In this document: positions 25,287-33,079 of the stretch, piece by piece | Layout: each line of letters opens with the position of its first letter | How positions within the stretch are numbered: the stretch's first letter is position 1 | Source of the DNA: an uncultured Clostridia bacterium | GTDB lineage: Bacteria; Bacillota; Clostridia; Oscillospirales; Acutalibacteraceae | DNA: 64,000 nucleotides | Direction: 5' to 3' | Assembly (NCBI GenBank): GCA_937892525.1 | Contig: CALAEV010000025.1 | Coordinates: 73,293-137,292, forward strand | Translations under genes and position numbers: made by a program | The notes under the pieces: generated by a model | Databases searched by the model: none | What the model saw: the letters and a program-made list of their open reading frames with translations, nothing else | What the model was told of the DNA's origin: nothing

Positions 25287-25318
25287 TTGCATTATTTAGT
25301 AGTGTGTGATAATATAAT
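25287..25318 (+). promoter_or_regulatory. Promoter of the padR operon
   Basis: TTGCAT (25287-25292) followed by overlapping TAATAT/TATAAT at 25310-25318. Confidence 0.55.
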
Positions 25319-25349
25319 AGTGTAATAATAAAATTAAGGAGGGCAGGAT

Positions 25350-25667
25350 ATGAATACACAGTTCAAAAAAGGTGTATTAGAGCTTTGTGCGTTAACTGTT
25401 TTACTAAAAGAAGACCGTTATGGATACGAGCTTGCCGATATGCTTGGTAAGAAAATGTCTATATCAGAAGGCTCGGTTTATCCGATGCTAAAAAGGTTGC
25501 AAAGTGATGGCTATTTTGACTCATACTTAAAAGAGTCGCCAAACGGTCCTGCAAGAAAATATTACAGAATTACACTTAAAGGTCGCGACAGACAAAAACT
25601 TTTACAAGACCAATGGAGCGAATTTGCAAATCAGGTCAACTCATTTTTTGAGGGGGTAACAAAATGA
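25350..25667 (+). CDS. PadR family transcriptional regulator
   Basis: 105 residues, a winged helix of the PadR family. MNTQFKKGVLELCALTVLL, the YGYELADML helix and the wing EGSVYPMLKRLQSDGY followed by GPARKYYRIT are diagnostic. PadR proteins bind DNA as dimers, usually repress their own operon and respond to ligands. The stop overlaps the start of the DUF1700 gene by four bases. This PadR/DUF1700 pair is a recurring Firmicutes arrangement linked with envelope functions. Confidence 0.93.
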   Translation: MNTQFKKGVLELCALTVLLKEDRYGYELADMLGKKMSISEGSVYPMLKRLQSDGYFDSYLKESPNGPARKYYRITLKGRDRQKLLQDQWSEFANQVNSFFEGVTK

Positions 25668-26155
25668 AAAAAATCGATTTCTTAAACGAATTATATTATT
25701 ATCTTTCGCCATTGCCAAAAGATGAGCGCAACGAAATTCTTGAAGATTTCCGTGCACATTTTCGCGAAGGCGAGGCAGCAGGTAAAACAGAAGGGCAAAT
25801 CTGCCAAGAACTTGGTTCTCCGTTTGAATGCGCAAAACAGTATGTGGGCGATGCAATAACTCAAAAAAGAGTTGAGCCGAAAAAAGGTATAAAGCATAAC
25901 AAAACATTCTGGACAGTAGCGCTTATCTGGAATATCATTCAGGCAGTTATTTCAATACCGTTAACACTTGGATTGTTTGTGGCTTCTGCTTTAATGGCTG
26001 TGTTCTTCTGTTTTGTAGTACCGGCAATCAGCTCAGTTGCATTTCTTGTATTCGCAATTTCTTCAACTCTCACAGTATTTTTACTTGGAGTAATCACTCT
26101 TTTATGGGCAGCAGTAGAAATTAAAGAATGTGTAAAAATGGTCAACAAATCATAA
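25664..26155 (+). CDS. DUF1700 family membrane protein
   Basis: 163 residues. The N-terminal cytoplasmic part, with L-x-P-L-P-KDERNEILEDFRAHF and GSPFECAKQYVGD, is the DUF1700 signature. The C-terminal half has two hydrophobic segments (about 85-108 and 112-145). Translated together with padR (ATGA overlap, with an internal AGGGGGTAA site). Such proteins are usually partners of PadR-type regulators, but their mechanism is unknown. Confidence 0.9.
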   Translation: MKKIDFLNELYYYLSPLPKDERNEILEDFRAHFREGEAAGKTEGQICQELGSPFECAKQYVGDAITQKRVEPKKGIKHNKTFWTVALIWNIIQAVISIPLTLGLFVASALMAVFFCFVVPAISSVAFLVFAISSTLTVFLLGVITLLWAAVEIKECVKMVNKS

Positions 26156-26171
26156 GTAAGGAGAGATTTAT

Positions 26172-26357
26172 ATGAAAAAGACACTTGTAGCAGTTGTAAT
26201 ACTTTTTGTGATTTCGCTCTTTACGGCAATTGTCAGTTTTGCAGTTTGCGGTGGCGAGCTTATAAAAACAGGTATTGAGTACGGCGTAGAGCAGTATCGT
26301 GAATACAAATCAACAGGCGAAAATGATATTACAGATATTATTGAAAATTTAAGGTAA
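26172..26357 (+). CDS. Small single-pass membrane protein
   Basis: 61 residues, not recognised. One hydrophobic segment at about 4-27 (LVAVVILFVISLFTAIVSFA), then a polar tail with YRGY-like EYGVEQYREYKST. TAAGGAGAG site seven bases before the ATG. Lies between DUF1700 and an unknown membrane protein, in the same transcript. In related clusters this position is often held by a DUF4097-type protein, but that domain is not present here. Confidence 0.7.
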   Translation: MKKTLVAVVILFVISLFTAIVSFAVCGGELIKTGIEYGVEQYREYKSTGENDITDIIENLR

Positions 26358-26363
26358 CAGAGT

Positions 26364-26993
26364 ATGCAATTACGGTTGTTTAATGATGCAGGATGCAAAA
26401 TTCTTGTAAATGTCAACGGAACAAATTTTATAGTAAAACGGAACCGTTTTCTTGTTGTTCCTTGTTCTGATAATCGTCCAGTTACGGTTAAATTGATGAT
26501 AAAATTTAAGAGTTTTGTATTACCACCATTGGATGAGGTTTTTGACGAAGCAACAGTTTGGTTAAACGTAAACTCAACATATACTCTGCATTTGCAGGGT
26601 GGTATGGAACACCAATTTTCAATTAAGTATGATAGTTTTTCACCAGACGAATATATCGAATATAACAGATTATATATTGATGACCCATTAATTAAGAATA
26701 ATTGCAGTTTTGAAATTTCTAATCTTAAAAAATCTTGCAGAAGAGCCAAAGTGTGGAATTGGTACTCACTTTATGTTATAATAGGAATAGTATTTTTACT
26801 ATTACAACTTGGTGAACCTATCGTTGAAGACGAGGTCTGGTATTTAGGTTTAATCGTTTTAGGCTTTGGATTTTTAGTTTGGGGCTTGGTAGGAAAAATA
26901 AGAATACGAAAAAAGTTGAAAAAAGTTACAAATATTGAATTTGTTAGAGATTGTTTTAATGGATTTGTTGAAGAAAACAAATCTTTATGGTAA
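26364..26993 (+). CDS. Unknown protein with two C-terminal membrane segments
   Basis: 209 residues, not recognised. The first 125 residues look like a small beta-sandwich (alternating hydrophobic strands such as CKILVNVNGTNFIVKRNRFL). Two membrane segments follow at about 134-150 and 160-178, then a basic tail KIRIRKKLKK. The start has no strong ribosome-binding site and follows the previous stop by six bases, so it is probably read by coupling. Member of the padR operon. Confidence 0.65.
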   Translation: MQLRLFNDAGCKILVNVNGTNFIVKRNRFLVVPCSDNRPVTVKLMIKFKSFVLPPLDEVFDEATVWLNVNSTYTLHLQGGMEHQFSIKYDSFSPDEYIEYNRLYIDDPLIKNNCSFEISNLKKSCRRAKVWNWYSLYVIIGIVFLLLQLGEPIVEDEVWYLGLIVLGFGFLVWGLVGKIRIRKKLKKVTNIEFVRDCFNGFVEENKSLW

Positions 26994-27025
26994 AATAATT
27001 AAAAATCACATAGGGGGAACTAAAA

Positions 27026-27274
27026 ATGTTCAAAGAAAAGAAATTATATAAGAGTACAGATAAGAAAATCAGTGGCGTTTGCGCAGGCTTTGCTGAATTC
27101 TTCGGTATTGACCCAACAATCGTGAGAGTTATCTATGCATTGGTAACATTCTTCACATTAGGTCTTGTTGGTGTTATCGTTTATGCAATTCTTGCATTTG
27201 TAATGCCTGAGTGCCCATTCCCAGAATATCAGTATAACGAATTCGAAGAAAACAAAACAGACGATAATCAATAA
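27026..27274 (+). CDS. PspC domain membrane protein
   Basis: 82 residues. LYKSTDKKISGVCAGFAEFF followed by a long hydrophobic stretch ending LAFVMPE is the PspC domain. PspC proteins sense envelope stress or anchor Psp-like responses in the membrane; the exact role in Clostridia is not known. AGGGGGAACTAAAA precedes the ATG. Part of the padR/DUF1700 cluster, which fits a shared envelope-stress theme. Confidence 0.9.
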   Translation: MFKEKKLYKSTDKKISGVCAGFAEFFGIDPTIVRVIYALVTFFTLGLVGVIVYAILAFVMPECPFPEYQYNEFEENKTDDNQ

Positions 27275-27276
27275 TT

Positions 27277-27516
27277 ATGGCAGAGATATTTGATTTTCCT
27301 AATATGTCATTAAAAGAAATTGAAGATTTAATAGAGCGTCTTTCTGATGAGTATGACGATTTAGAGGACCAACTTTTAGACCTTGAAGATTTCGCGCCTG
27401 ACAAAGACGACAAAAAAGAATATGCCTTGTGGCAGGAAGAATACGAGTTTATCGAAAATCGTATGGCGGAAATCGAAAAAGAGTACGACGAACTTCAAAA
27501 AAGAATAAATAAATAA
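27277..27516 (+). CDS. Small acidic coiled-coil protein
   Basis: 79 residues, not recognised. Almost entirely alpha-helical and charged, with heptad-like Leu/Ile spacing (IEDLIERLSDEYDDLEDQLL and ENRMAEIEKEYDEL), so probably a soluble coiled coil. Starts two bases after the PspC stop with no clear Shine-Dalgarno signal, which suggests coupled translation. Might pair with PspC as an effector, by analogy with PspA, though it is far shorter (inference). Confidence 0.6.
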   Translation: MAEIFDFPNMSLKEIEDLIERLSDEYDDLEDQLLDLEDFAPDKDDKKEYALWQEEYEFIENRMAEIEKEYDELQKRINK

Positions 27517-27521
27517 AAAAT

Positions 27522-27560
27522 AAACAGTCAGTTCAATATTGGGTATTGAATTGGCTGTTT
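27522..27560 (+). terminator. Terminator of the padR operon
   Basis: AAACAGTCAGTTCAATA (27522-27538) pairs with TATTGAATTGGCTGTTT (27544-27560), with two wobbles, then TATATTG. Its 3' arm overlaps the next promoter. Confidence 0.7.
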
Positions 27561-27574
27561 TATATTGTTATAAT
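27546..27574 (+). promoter_or_regulatory. Promoter of the DUF2804 gene
   Basis: TTGAAT (27546-27551), 17-base spacer, TATAAT (27569-27574), embedded in the preceding terminator. Confidence 0.55.
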
Positions 27575-27606
27575 TATATATATGGAAAATTTAGGGAAGT
27601 GATTTT

Positions 27607-28704
27607 ATGTCAAAAGAATTGCCAAGAACTTACAAAAGCTTTACTGAGTGGGAAGCTAAGTCAAAACAAACCGAATACACAGAAGAAACTCCACTTTTAG
27701 CAGAAGACGGAACCCTCCTTGCTAAAGGTTGGGCAAGACACAATGTGTTCACTTATAATCGCGACCATTCAAAACCAAACTGGCGCAAAAAAGAGTGGGA
27801 TTTCTATGTAATCCGTAACGAAAATTACATTGTCGATTTAAGTTTTGCAAATATTTCTATTGGTGGTTATGTAAGTGCAAAACTTACTGACATAAAAAAC
27901 AAATGTGTAATAGCAGATGCCAACTATATGTATGTTGGTGGCGCTAATAAGTACATTCTTCCACCAAAAGGTGATGTGCCAAACACCTTCAAGGGAAATG
28001 TAAGACAGGCACAATTCGAGTTTAAGACTTACGACACATATAGAACTCTTTGGTTCAGAGCACCACATAAAGGCAAGATTGTTGAGTGCGAGTTCCACAT
28101 GGATATTATGCCAGGGCTTGAAAATATTACAACAGTTCTTCCTTTCAAAGACCAACCAACAAGATACTTTATGACAACAAAACAGAATTGTATGCCTTGT
28201 GGTGGTACATACAAATTCGGCGACGAAGTTTACGAGTTTTCAAAAGAAAATACTTTCTGTTATATGGACTGGGGTCGCGTAAACACTCCTCATAAACTTG
28301 TGTGGTATTGGGGTAATGGTGCACAGTACATTTATGACGAAGATGGCACAAAGCATCTTTTCGGCTTTGAAATTACTTGGGCAATCGGCGACGAAAGTAA
28401 CGCTACTGAAACCTGTCTTTTCTGGGACGGTAAAGCACATAAAATCGGTGCAGTTGATGTAGAAAAATTCCCAAAAGGCAGATTTATGGAAGAGTGGAAA
28501 ATTATTTCCGAAGACGGAAGATTTAACATGACACTTACACCTACTTTTGATAGTGTAACTGACTTGAATGTCTTGGATATTGCAAGAATGAATTGCCATC
28601 AGGTAAACGGCATTTGGAATGGTACAGTAACACTTGATGATGGCAAGGTAATTGAAATTAAAGACTTACCTTCGTGGTGCGAATATGTTGAAAACAAGTG
28701 GTAA
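27607..28704 (+). CDS. DUF2804 family protein
   Basis: 365 residues, normal length for DUF2804. Characteristic features are the opening TPLLAEDGTLLAKGWARHNVF, a beta-rich Trp-rich body with CYMDWGRVNTPHKLVWYWGNG, and a C-terminal WNGTVTLDDGKVIEIKDLP. No signal peptide or membrane segment. The family resembles lipocalin-like or carotenoid-synthase-like beta barrels, but no reaction is established. Monocistronic, with a terminator directly after it. GGGAAGTG precedes the ATG. Confidence 0.82.
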   Translation: MSKELPRTYKSFTEWEAKSKQTEYTEETPLLAEDGTLLAKGWARHNVFTYNRDHSKPNWRKKEWDFYVIRNENYIVDLSFANISIGGYVSAKLTDIKNKCVIADANYMYVGGANKYILPPKGDVPNTFKGNVRQAQFEFKTYDTYRTLWFRAPHKGKIVECEFHMDIMPGLENITTVLPFKDQPTRYFMTTKQNCMPCGGTYKFGDEVYEFSKENTFCYMDWGRVNTPHKLVWYWGNGAQYIYDEDGTKHLFGFEITWAIGDESNATETCLFWDGKAHKIGAVDVEKFPKGRFMEEWKIISEDGRFNMTLTPTFDSVTDLNVLDIARMNCHQVNGIWNGTVTLDDGKVIEIKDLPSWCEYVENKW

Positions 28705-28710
28705 AAACTT

Positions 28711-28738
28711 AACGGAGGGCTTTGGTCCTCCGTTTTTG
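28711..28738 (+). terminator. Rho-independent terminator
   Basis: AACGGAGG (28711-28718) pairs with CCTCCGTT (28727-28734), then TTTG. Ends the DUF2804 transcript. Confidence 0.9.
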
Positions 28739-28744
28739 TTTAAC

Positions 28745-28887
28745 AAATTAAAGTTTGTCGGTGCGATATGTTACTAATATGGGGCGGTCGTAGGGGCGGA
28801 TATTATCCGCCCGTTCTAAAGTATGGTTAATTCAATGCGGGCGGATGGTATCCGCCCCTACGAAAACACCCCGACAAACTCCAATTT
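28745..28887. repeat. MITE-like inverted-repeat element, copy 2 (family A)
   Basis: 143 bases. The ends AAATTAAAGTTTGTCGG (28745-28761) and CCGACAAACTCCAATTT (28871-28887) match copy 1 at 2068-2165. The interior holds two copies of the GGGCGGAT/ATCCGCCC hairpin separated by about 35 bases not found in copy 1, so this copy has an internal duplication or insertion. It occupies the 340-base gap before the transporter gene; the remaining bases to 29045 hold only a TATAAT-like box (28999-29004) and the ribosome-binding site. Confidence 0.85.
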
Positions 28888-29045
28888 GTTAAAGAAACAA
28901 CACGGTTTTGGGGTAGTTTCTCTATTTCTCAACACTCTGTACAAAATTTTTTCTATAATTTAGATGTTTTATACCTTTTTATTTTGGAAAAAATAATGTA
29001 TAATGAATAAGTATAAATTTTCTGAATTTTATCAGGAGGTCAAAT

Positions 29046-30521
29046 ATGAGTAAACAAGAACTTTTCTGTGAGAAAAACGGTAAGCTTCATACATGGCATA
29101 CCATTTTGACAGGTTTCGCTTTCCTCACAACATCAATCGCATGGGCAATTTATGACCCATACATTACAAAGATTCTTAACAGATTGCTTACAGAATCAGC
29201 TTGGATTACAAATCTTAGTGCAAAGCTTAACGAAGCATTCCCAGTGCTTGCAAAATTTGCAGAAACACAGGGCCAAGACGTTAATGTAGCAGGTGGTGGA
29301 ATTACACTTGTTCCACTTTTTATCGGTGTTATTATGACATTCGATAACATCTTTGGTGTTATTTTCCAGCCAACATTCGGTAAACTTTCAGACCGTTGCC
29401 GTTCAAAACTCGGTAAACGCCGTCCTTTCATTGTTTACGGTGCACCTATTTCAGCAATTCTTTTTGCACTCATTCCTTGGATTGCATTGAAATCAACTCT
29501 TCCTGCAACAATGCTTTTCATTATTCTTTTCGTATTCTCGATGTCACTTTGGCGTGCTCCTGCAGTTGCTCTTATGCCTGCACTTACACCGTCACATCTT
29601 CGTTCAGAGGGTAACGCAATCATCAATCTTATGGGTGGTGTAGGTTCTGTTATCGGTATGGTAGCAGGTACTCTCGTAAGTGCTATTTACTTGGTAGCAA
29701 CAGGCGTTAAAGTTACTGCTGAAAACGAACAGTTTACAAGCTTCCCTTATGTATTCCTTTTAGGCGCAGCTGTTATGATTATCGGTATGCTTGTTGTTCG
29801 TATCTTCGTTAAAGAGCCATCAAGCCTTGAAGATGTTGCAGCAAAAAATCAGTATGCTGACGAAAAAGCTGCAAAGAAAGCTGAAAAGGCTGCAAGAAAA
29901 GCAGAAAAACTTTCAAAAGGCGAAAGAAAGAGTCTTATCTTTATGCTTGGCGGATTGTTCTTCCTTTTCTGTGGTACAAATGCTATTACAACATTCTTTG
30001 CACTCTTTGCAGAAGAAGTACTTGGCAAGAGCACAGGCGAAGCAACAATTATGACAACACTCTTCGCAGTTTGCTCTGCTGTTGCTGCAATCCCTGCAGG
30101 TAAAATGGGTAAGAAAATTGGTCGTAAAAAGACAATTCTTATCGGTCTTGTAGTGTTTATGGCAGTATTCCTTCTCTATGTGCTTACACAGAATATGGCA
30201 CTTATCTGGGTTGCTCTTGTTCTTGGTGGTGCAGCAAATATGTTCATCACAGTTAATACATTGCCACTTGTTCTTGACATTGGTGGTATTGAAAAAGTTG
30301 GTACATTCACAGGTTACTACTACACAGCAACATTCTCAGCACAGATTGCTTCTCCAATCATCTACGGTATTGTTCGTATGTTCACAGGCTCTTATATGTC
30401 ACTTTTCGTATATAGCCCAATTATGTTCATCTTGAGCATTGCTTGTATTCTTTTCGTTAAACACGGCGAAGCAGTTCCACAAGAAATCGTTGATAAAATT
30501 GAAGAAGAAAACGCTGACTAA
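29046..30521 (+). CDS. MFS transporter, SLC45/GPH-like sugar type
   Basis: 491 residues with twelve hydrophobic segments. The loop after TM2 has GKLSDRCRSKLGKRRPFIVYG, a GPH/SLC45 hallmark (D-R-x-x-x-x-G-x-R-R-P), and the central loop is long and Lys/Glu/Ala-rich. Probably imports a disaccharide or glycoside with a cation; no neighbouring glycosidase indicates the substrate. TCAGGAGG before the ATG. Monocistronic, ending at a bidirectional terminator shared with the phage module. Confidence 0.85.
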   Translation: MSKQELFCEKNGKLHTWHTILTGFAFLTTSIAWAIYDPYITKILNRLLTESAWITNLSAKLNEAFPVLAKFAETQGQDVNVAGGGITLVPLFIGVIMTFDNIFGVIFQPTFGKLSDRCRSKLGKRRPFIVYGAPISAILFALIPWIALKSTLPATMLFIILFVFSMSLWRAPAVALMPALTPSHLRSEGNAIINLMGGVGSVIGMVAGTLVSAIYLVATGVKVTAENEQFTSFPYVFLLGAAVMIIGMLVVRIFVKEPSSLEDVAAKNQYADEKAAKKAEKAARKAEKLSKGERKSLIFMLGGLFFLFCGTNAITTFFALFAEEVLGKSTGEATIMTTLFAVCSAVAAIPAGKMGKKIGRKKTILIGLVVFMAVFLLYVLTQNMALIWVALVLGGAANMFITVNTLPLVLDIGGIEKVGTFTGYYYTATFSAQIASPIIYGIVRMFTGSYMSLFVYSPIMFILSIACILFVKHGEAVPQEIVDKIEEENAD

Positions 30522-30540
30522 TTAGCAAAATAAAAAATTA

Positions 30541-30573
30541 CCCACTCCAAGTAATTTGGAGTGGGATTTTTTT
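30541..30573. terminator. Bidirectional terminator between MFS gene and phage module
   Basis: CCCACTCCAA (30541-30550) pairs with TTGGAGTGGG (30556-30565). T tracts flank it on both strands (30567-30573 on plus; the A-rich 30528-30538 stretch gives T on minus). It serves the convergent transporter gene and the last phage-like gene, whose stop is at 30572-30574. Confidence 0.85.
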
Positions 30574-31003
30574 ATGCCGAAATGGTGTTGTTAAAAATAA
30601 AATGTGTGCGAAGAATTATTGCTTCGCAATCACTGTCATAATCTGTGTTATAGCAAACAGATTTTGAAATGTTATGCTTTTTGGTAAACAAAAGATATGT
30701 TGCAATTCTGTCAAAAATCTTGTGTCCTGCACTTCCACCCATAGAATATGGTAAATAAATATCGGCGCTTAAGGTTGTGTTCATCTCTCTTTTGTCGGTT
30801 ACTTTAATTTCACCTGTGTCAAGAGTTTCAGAAAGCTTTTCACCGATTTCACATCCCTTAACCGAAATTGCCACAATAGGTTTGTTTATTGGGGTAGGCT
30901 TTATTTCGTTTTCATAAGCCACAACAAAAGTAATATCGCTAAACTGAGTGTCTATTGATAATGCAGATACAACAGTTTCGGCAAGTGTTCCGTTAAATGT
31001 CAT
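30572..31003 (-). CDS. Phage-like tail-completion or neck protein
   Basis: 143 residues. Not strongly recognisable alone, but its place after the head-closure gene and its content (ISVKGCEIGEKLSE, DIYLPYSMGGSAGHKIFDRI) suit a neck or tail-terminator protein. ATG 31003 has CGGAGGCG at the right distance; the open frame reaches nine codons further upstream. Last gene of the module and adjacent to the terminator of the MFS gene. No tail tube, tape-measure or lysis gene follows, so if it is a tail-completion protein its partner is missing. Confidence 0.6.
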   Translation of the reverse strand: MTFNGTLAETVVSALSIDTQFSDITFVVAYENEIKPTPINKPIVAISVKGCEIGEKLSETLDTGEIKVTDKREMNTTLSADIYLPYSMGGSAGHKIFDRIATYLLFTKKHNISKSVCYNTDYDSDCEAIILRTHFIFNNTISA

Positions 31004-31004
31004 A

Positions 31005-31340
31005 TTACGCCTCCGTTGTTTGTCGCACAACTGCCCATATATAAATTACAGAATCTTTAACTGTAATTTTTTCGGCACGGTCAATTGTGTATTTTTTATT
31101 ATTTTTATCGTGGATTCTGTAGCTTTTATCAAGCTTTGTAAGGTCGTGTGAGCTAGGACCAATATACAAATAAACATTGTTTTTGTTTATACCTAAAGGA
31201 GTGTAACTTCCTTGCTGGTACAACTTGTTTTTGTATCGTAACGGTTGAAGAAAAGCTTTGAATAAGGGGGAAGTCCAACCATCAACCCCTGAAATATAAA
31301 CAGAACTGCCATAAGCGTTAAGCATTTTGTCAATATTCAT
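31005..31340 (-). CDS. Phage-like head-closure protein
   Basis: 111 residues. Beta-rich with a C-terminal strand (KYTIDRAEKITVKDSVIYIWAVV). Position after the connector and size fit the head-completion proteins of HK97-type phages. Start overlaps the stop of the preceding gene by four bases; its stop is one base from the next start. Identity is by gene order. Confidence 0.6.
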   Translation of the reverse strand: MNIDKMLNAYGSSVYISGVDGWTSPLFKAFLQPLRYKNKLYQQGSYTPLGINKNNVYLYIGPSSHDLTKLDKSYRIHDKNNKKYTIDRAEKITVKDSVIYIWAVVRQTTEA

Positions 31341-31705
31341 ATTTCCACCGCCTTGAATACAAAATCCACATCAGTTAAGTATTCAGCTGCTTGAAGTAAA
31401 GCGTCATCACGAAACTTTACAGCGTTTTCAATAGTTGCCGATGGGCTTTTGCTTACAGTAACATCACCTGCTTTGAAAGATGAAAAATCGTCACTTGAAC
31501 TATTTTGTAAAAGTGTATAACTGTAAAGAGCCACACCGGCACAAGCATTGATTACTGAGGGTTCATCCTCAAATTTTACATCTTTAAGACGCTTTGAAAG
31601 TCTTGCACAGGCTGAAACGCAAAAGGGCATAGCCTTTTTACATTCTTCTGCCGATAAAACACCGGTGTCTTCAAGCACTTGTGAAACTGACCAGACATTT
31701 ATCAT
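31337..31705 (-). CDS. Phage-like head-tail connector (gp6-type adaptor)
   Basis: 122 residues, mainly helical, with a short N-terminal helix, a conserved-looking INACAGVALYSYTLL segment and a C-terminal helix pair. This is the size and place of the gp6 adaptor that follows the capsid gene in HK97-type phages. AAGGTGA site before ATG 31705. Translation is coupled to the next gene (four-base overlap). Confidence 0.65.
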   Translation of the reverse strand: MINVWSVSQVLEDTGVLSAEECKKAMPFCVSACARLSKRLKDVKFEDEPSVINACAGVALYSYTLLQNSSSDDFSSFKAGDVTVSKSPSATIENAVKFRDDALLQAAEYLTDVDFVFKAVEI

Positions 31706-31715
31706 TTAAATCACC

Positions 31716-32720
31716 TTACACATTCATAACTTTAGAAGCGTCCGCAAAGATTTTAGCAAAGCCTGAAATCTGTGTAATTGCTGCGCGTTCAAGCTGACGG
31801 TCAATAAGCTTGTCAAATTCTGTCATAACGCCACCTGCAGTAACCATTTCAAGGGCACAGTTTTTATCAAGACCAATTAGTGTAGAGTTAATATCGTTTG
31901 ACTTGATAAGCTTCGCACCAAGTGGTGTAATCATTGTGCCTTTGCCGTGGAAGTTAAGACCTGCAGGAGCATCACGGAATTCAGGCATTGTAAGAAGCTT
32001 TGCAGTAATGTCAGGTGAAGCAATAAGAGTGTTCATTTCATAAGGTGAGAATGAATTCCAAAGTGTAATTAAATCCTCATAAGTAATTGAGCCATCTGTT
32101 GCAACTGCAATTTCACTTGCAGGGTTATTGTTACCATCACCGTTAATAAGAACATTTACTGCATCCTTAAACTGTGTGCGTGCAATATATGCACCAATCT
32201 GACGAAGTGTAACTGTGAATAAATCAAGACGTTGAAAACGGATTGCTTCATAAGAAGCTACAAGCATTCTGCCACGCTTTTTAAGAGTAACAAGGTTATT
32301 TTGTGTATGAACAACTGTTTCAGGAATCTGTGTACCTTCTGCTACGTCTTTAAGTTCTTTTTCGTCAGTAGTTGGCACAGATGCGATTGTTCTGTAATCA
32401 AGACCGTTGATATTTGTCTTTGTTGCGATAATAGAGTCAAGGTTATTTGCTTCTTCAATACCCTGACGAACTGCTCTTGACACGTATTCAGGGAAAAGCA
32501 CTGCAGAATCAGTAGTTGCGAAGAATTTTTCTACTGCATCGCTACCTGCACCCTTGATTTTAATGTCAAAACGCTTTAACTGACGCTCAAATGCGTCAAG
32601 CTTTTCAAGAGAAGTACCCTTGTAATTTTCACTTGGGTCGATTTTTTCAAGTTCAGCAAGAAATCCCTTGCCTGTACCGTAAAGACCTTTGTCGAGTTTA
32701 ATTGTTTCAAATGTTGCCAT
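31716..32720 (-). CDS. Phage-like major capsid protein
   Basis: 334 residues, of the HK97-fold type by order and layout: a helical N-terminal region (about 1-90, possible delta domain), then LFPEYVSRAVRQGIEEANNL, the spine-helix region SYEAIRFQRLDLFTVTLRQIGAYIA and a C-terminal part with KLIDRQLERAAITQISGFAK. Homologous capsids assemble after prohead proteolysis. AAGGAGG upstream of the ATG is the strongest ribosome-binding site of the module, as expected for the most abundant product. No frameshift or stop is present. Confidence 0.8.
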   Translation of the reverse strand: MATFETIKLDKGLYGTGKGFLAELEKIDPSENYKGTSLEKLDAFERQLKRFDIKIKGAGSDAVEKFFATTDSAVLFPEYVSRAVRQGIEEANNLDSIIATKTNINGLDYRTIASVPTTDEKELKDVAEGTQIPETVVHTQNNLVTLKKRGRMLVASYEAIRFQRLDLFTVTLRQIGAYIARTQFKDAVNVLINGDGNNNPASEIAVATDGSITYEDLITLWNSFSPYEMNTLIASPDITAKLLTMPEFRDAPAGLNFHGKGTMITPLGAKLIKSNDINSTLIGLDKNCALEMVTAGGVMTEFDKLIDRQLERAAITQISGFAKIFADASKVMNV

Positions 32721-32734
32721 AAATTATATCCTCC

Positions 32735-33079
32735 TTAAAATTTAAACTGACTATTTGAGTTGTCGTCGTTGTTTTCTTCTGTATAAAGCTGGCCTGTAAT
32801 CGGAACAACCGTGTTTGCTTTTTTACCCATAGCTTTTGAAAGTGTTTCAAGACTATCAGTTGAAAGATTTTTAATCATTTCATCAACACAAGTATCATTG
32901 ATTTCAGGAATTGCTAAAGAAAAATACGACTTGATTTTTGTGCAAAGTGAAAGTCTGTATTTTTCACCGTCTGCACTTTTGACTTTAAGATTTTCAATGT
33001 AATCGGAAATCTTTTTAAGTTCAGTTTCACTTAAAGTAAGTGATTTTTCCTCTTTAATGGATTTTAAGATGTTTTCCAT
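32735..33079 (-). CDS. Nested in-frame scaffold protein
   Basis: An internal ATG at 33079 lies in the same frame as the protease gene and would give 114 residues, the C-terminal scaffold-like part only. It is preceded by AAAAGGAG (plus-strand 33087-33094) at seven bases, an optimal ribosome-binding site inside a coding region. This is the lambda C/Nu3 arrangement, in which scaffold is made in excess over protease from a nested start. Seen: start and site. Inferred: actual use. Confidence 0.6.
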   Translation of the reverse strand: MENILKSIKEEKSLTLSETELKKISDYIENLKVKSADGEKYRLSLCTKIKSYFSLAIPEINDTCVDEMIKNLSTDSLETLSKAMGKKANTVVPITGQLYTEENNDDNSNSQFKF

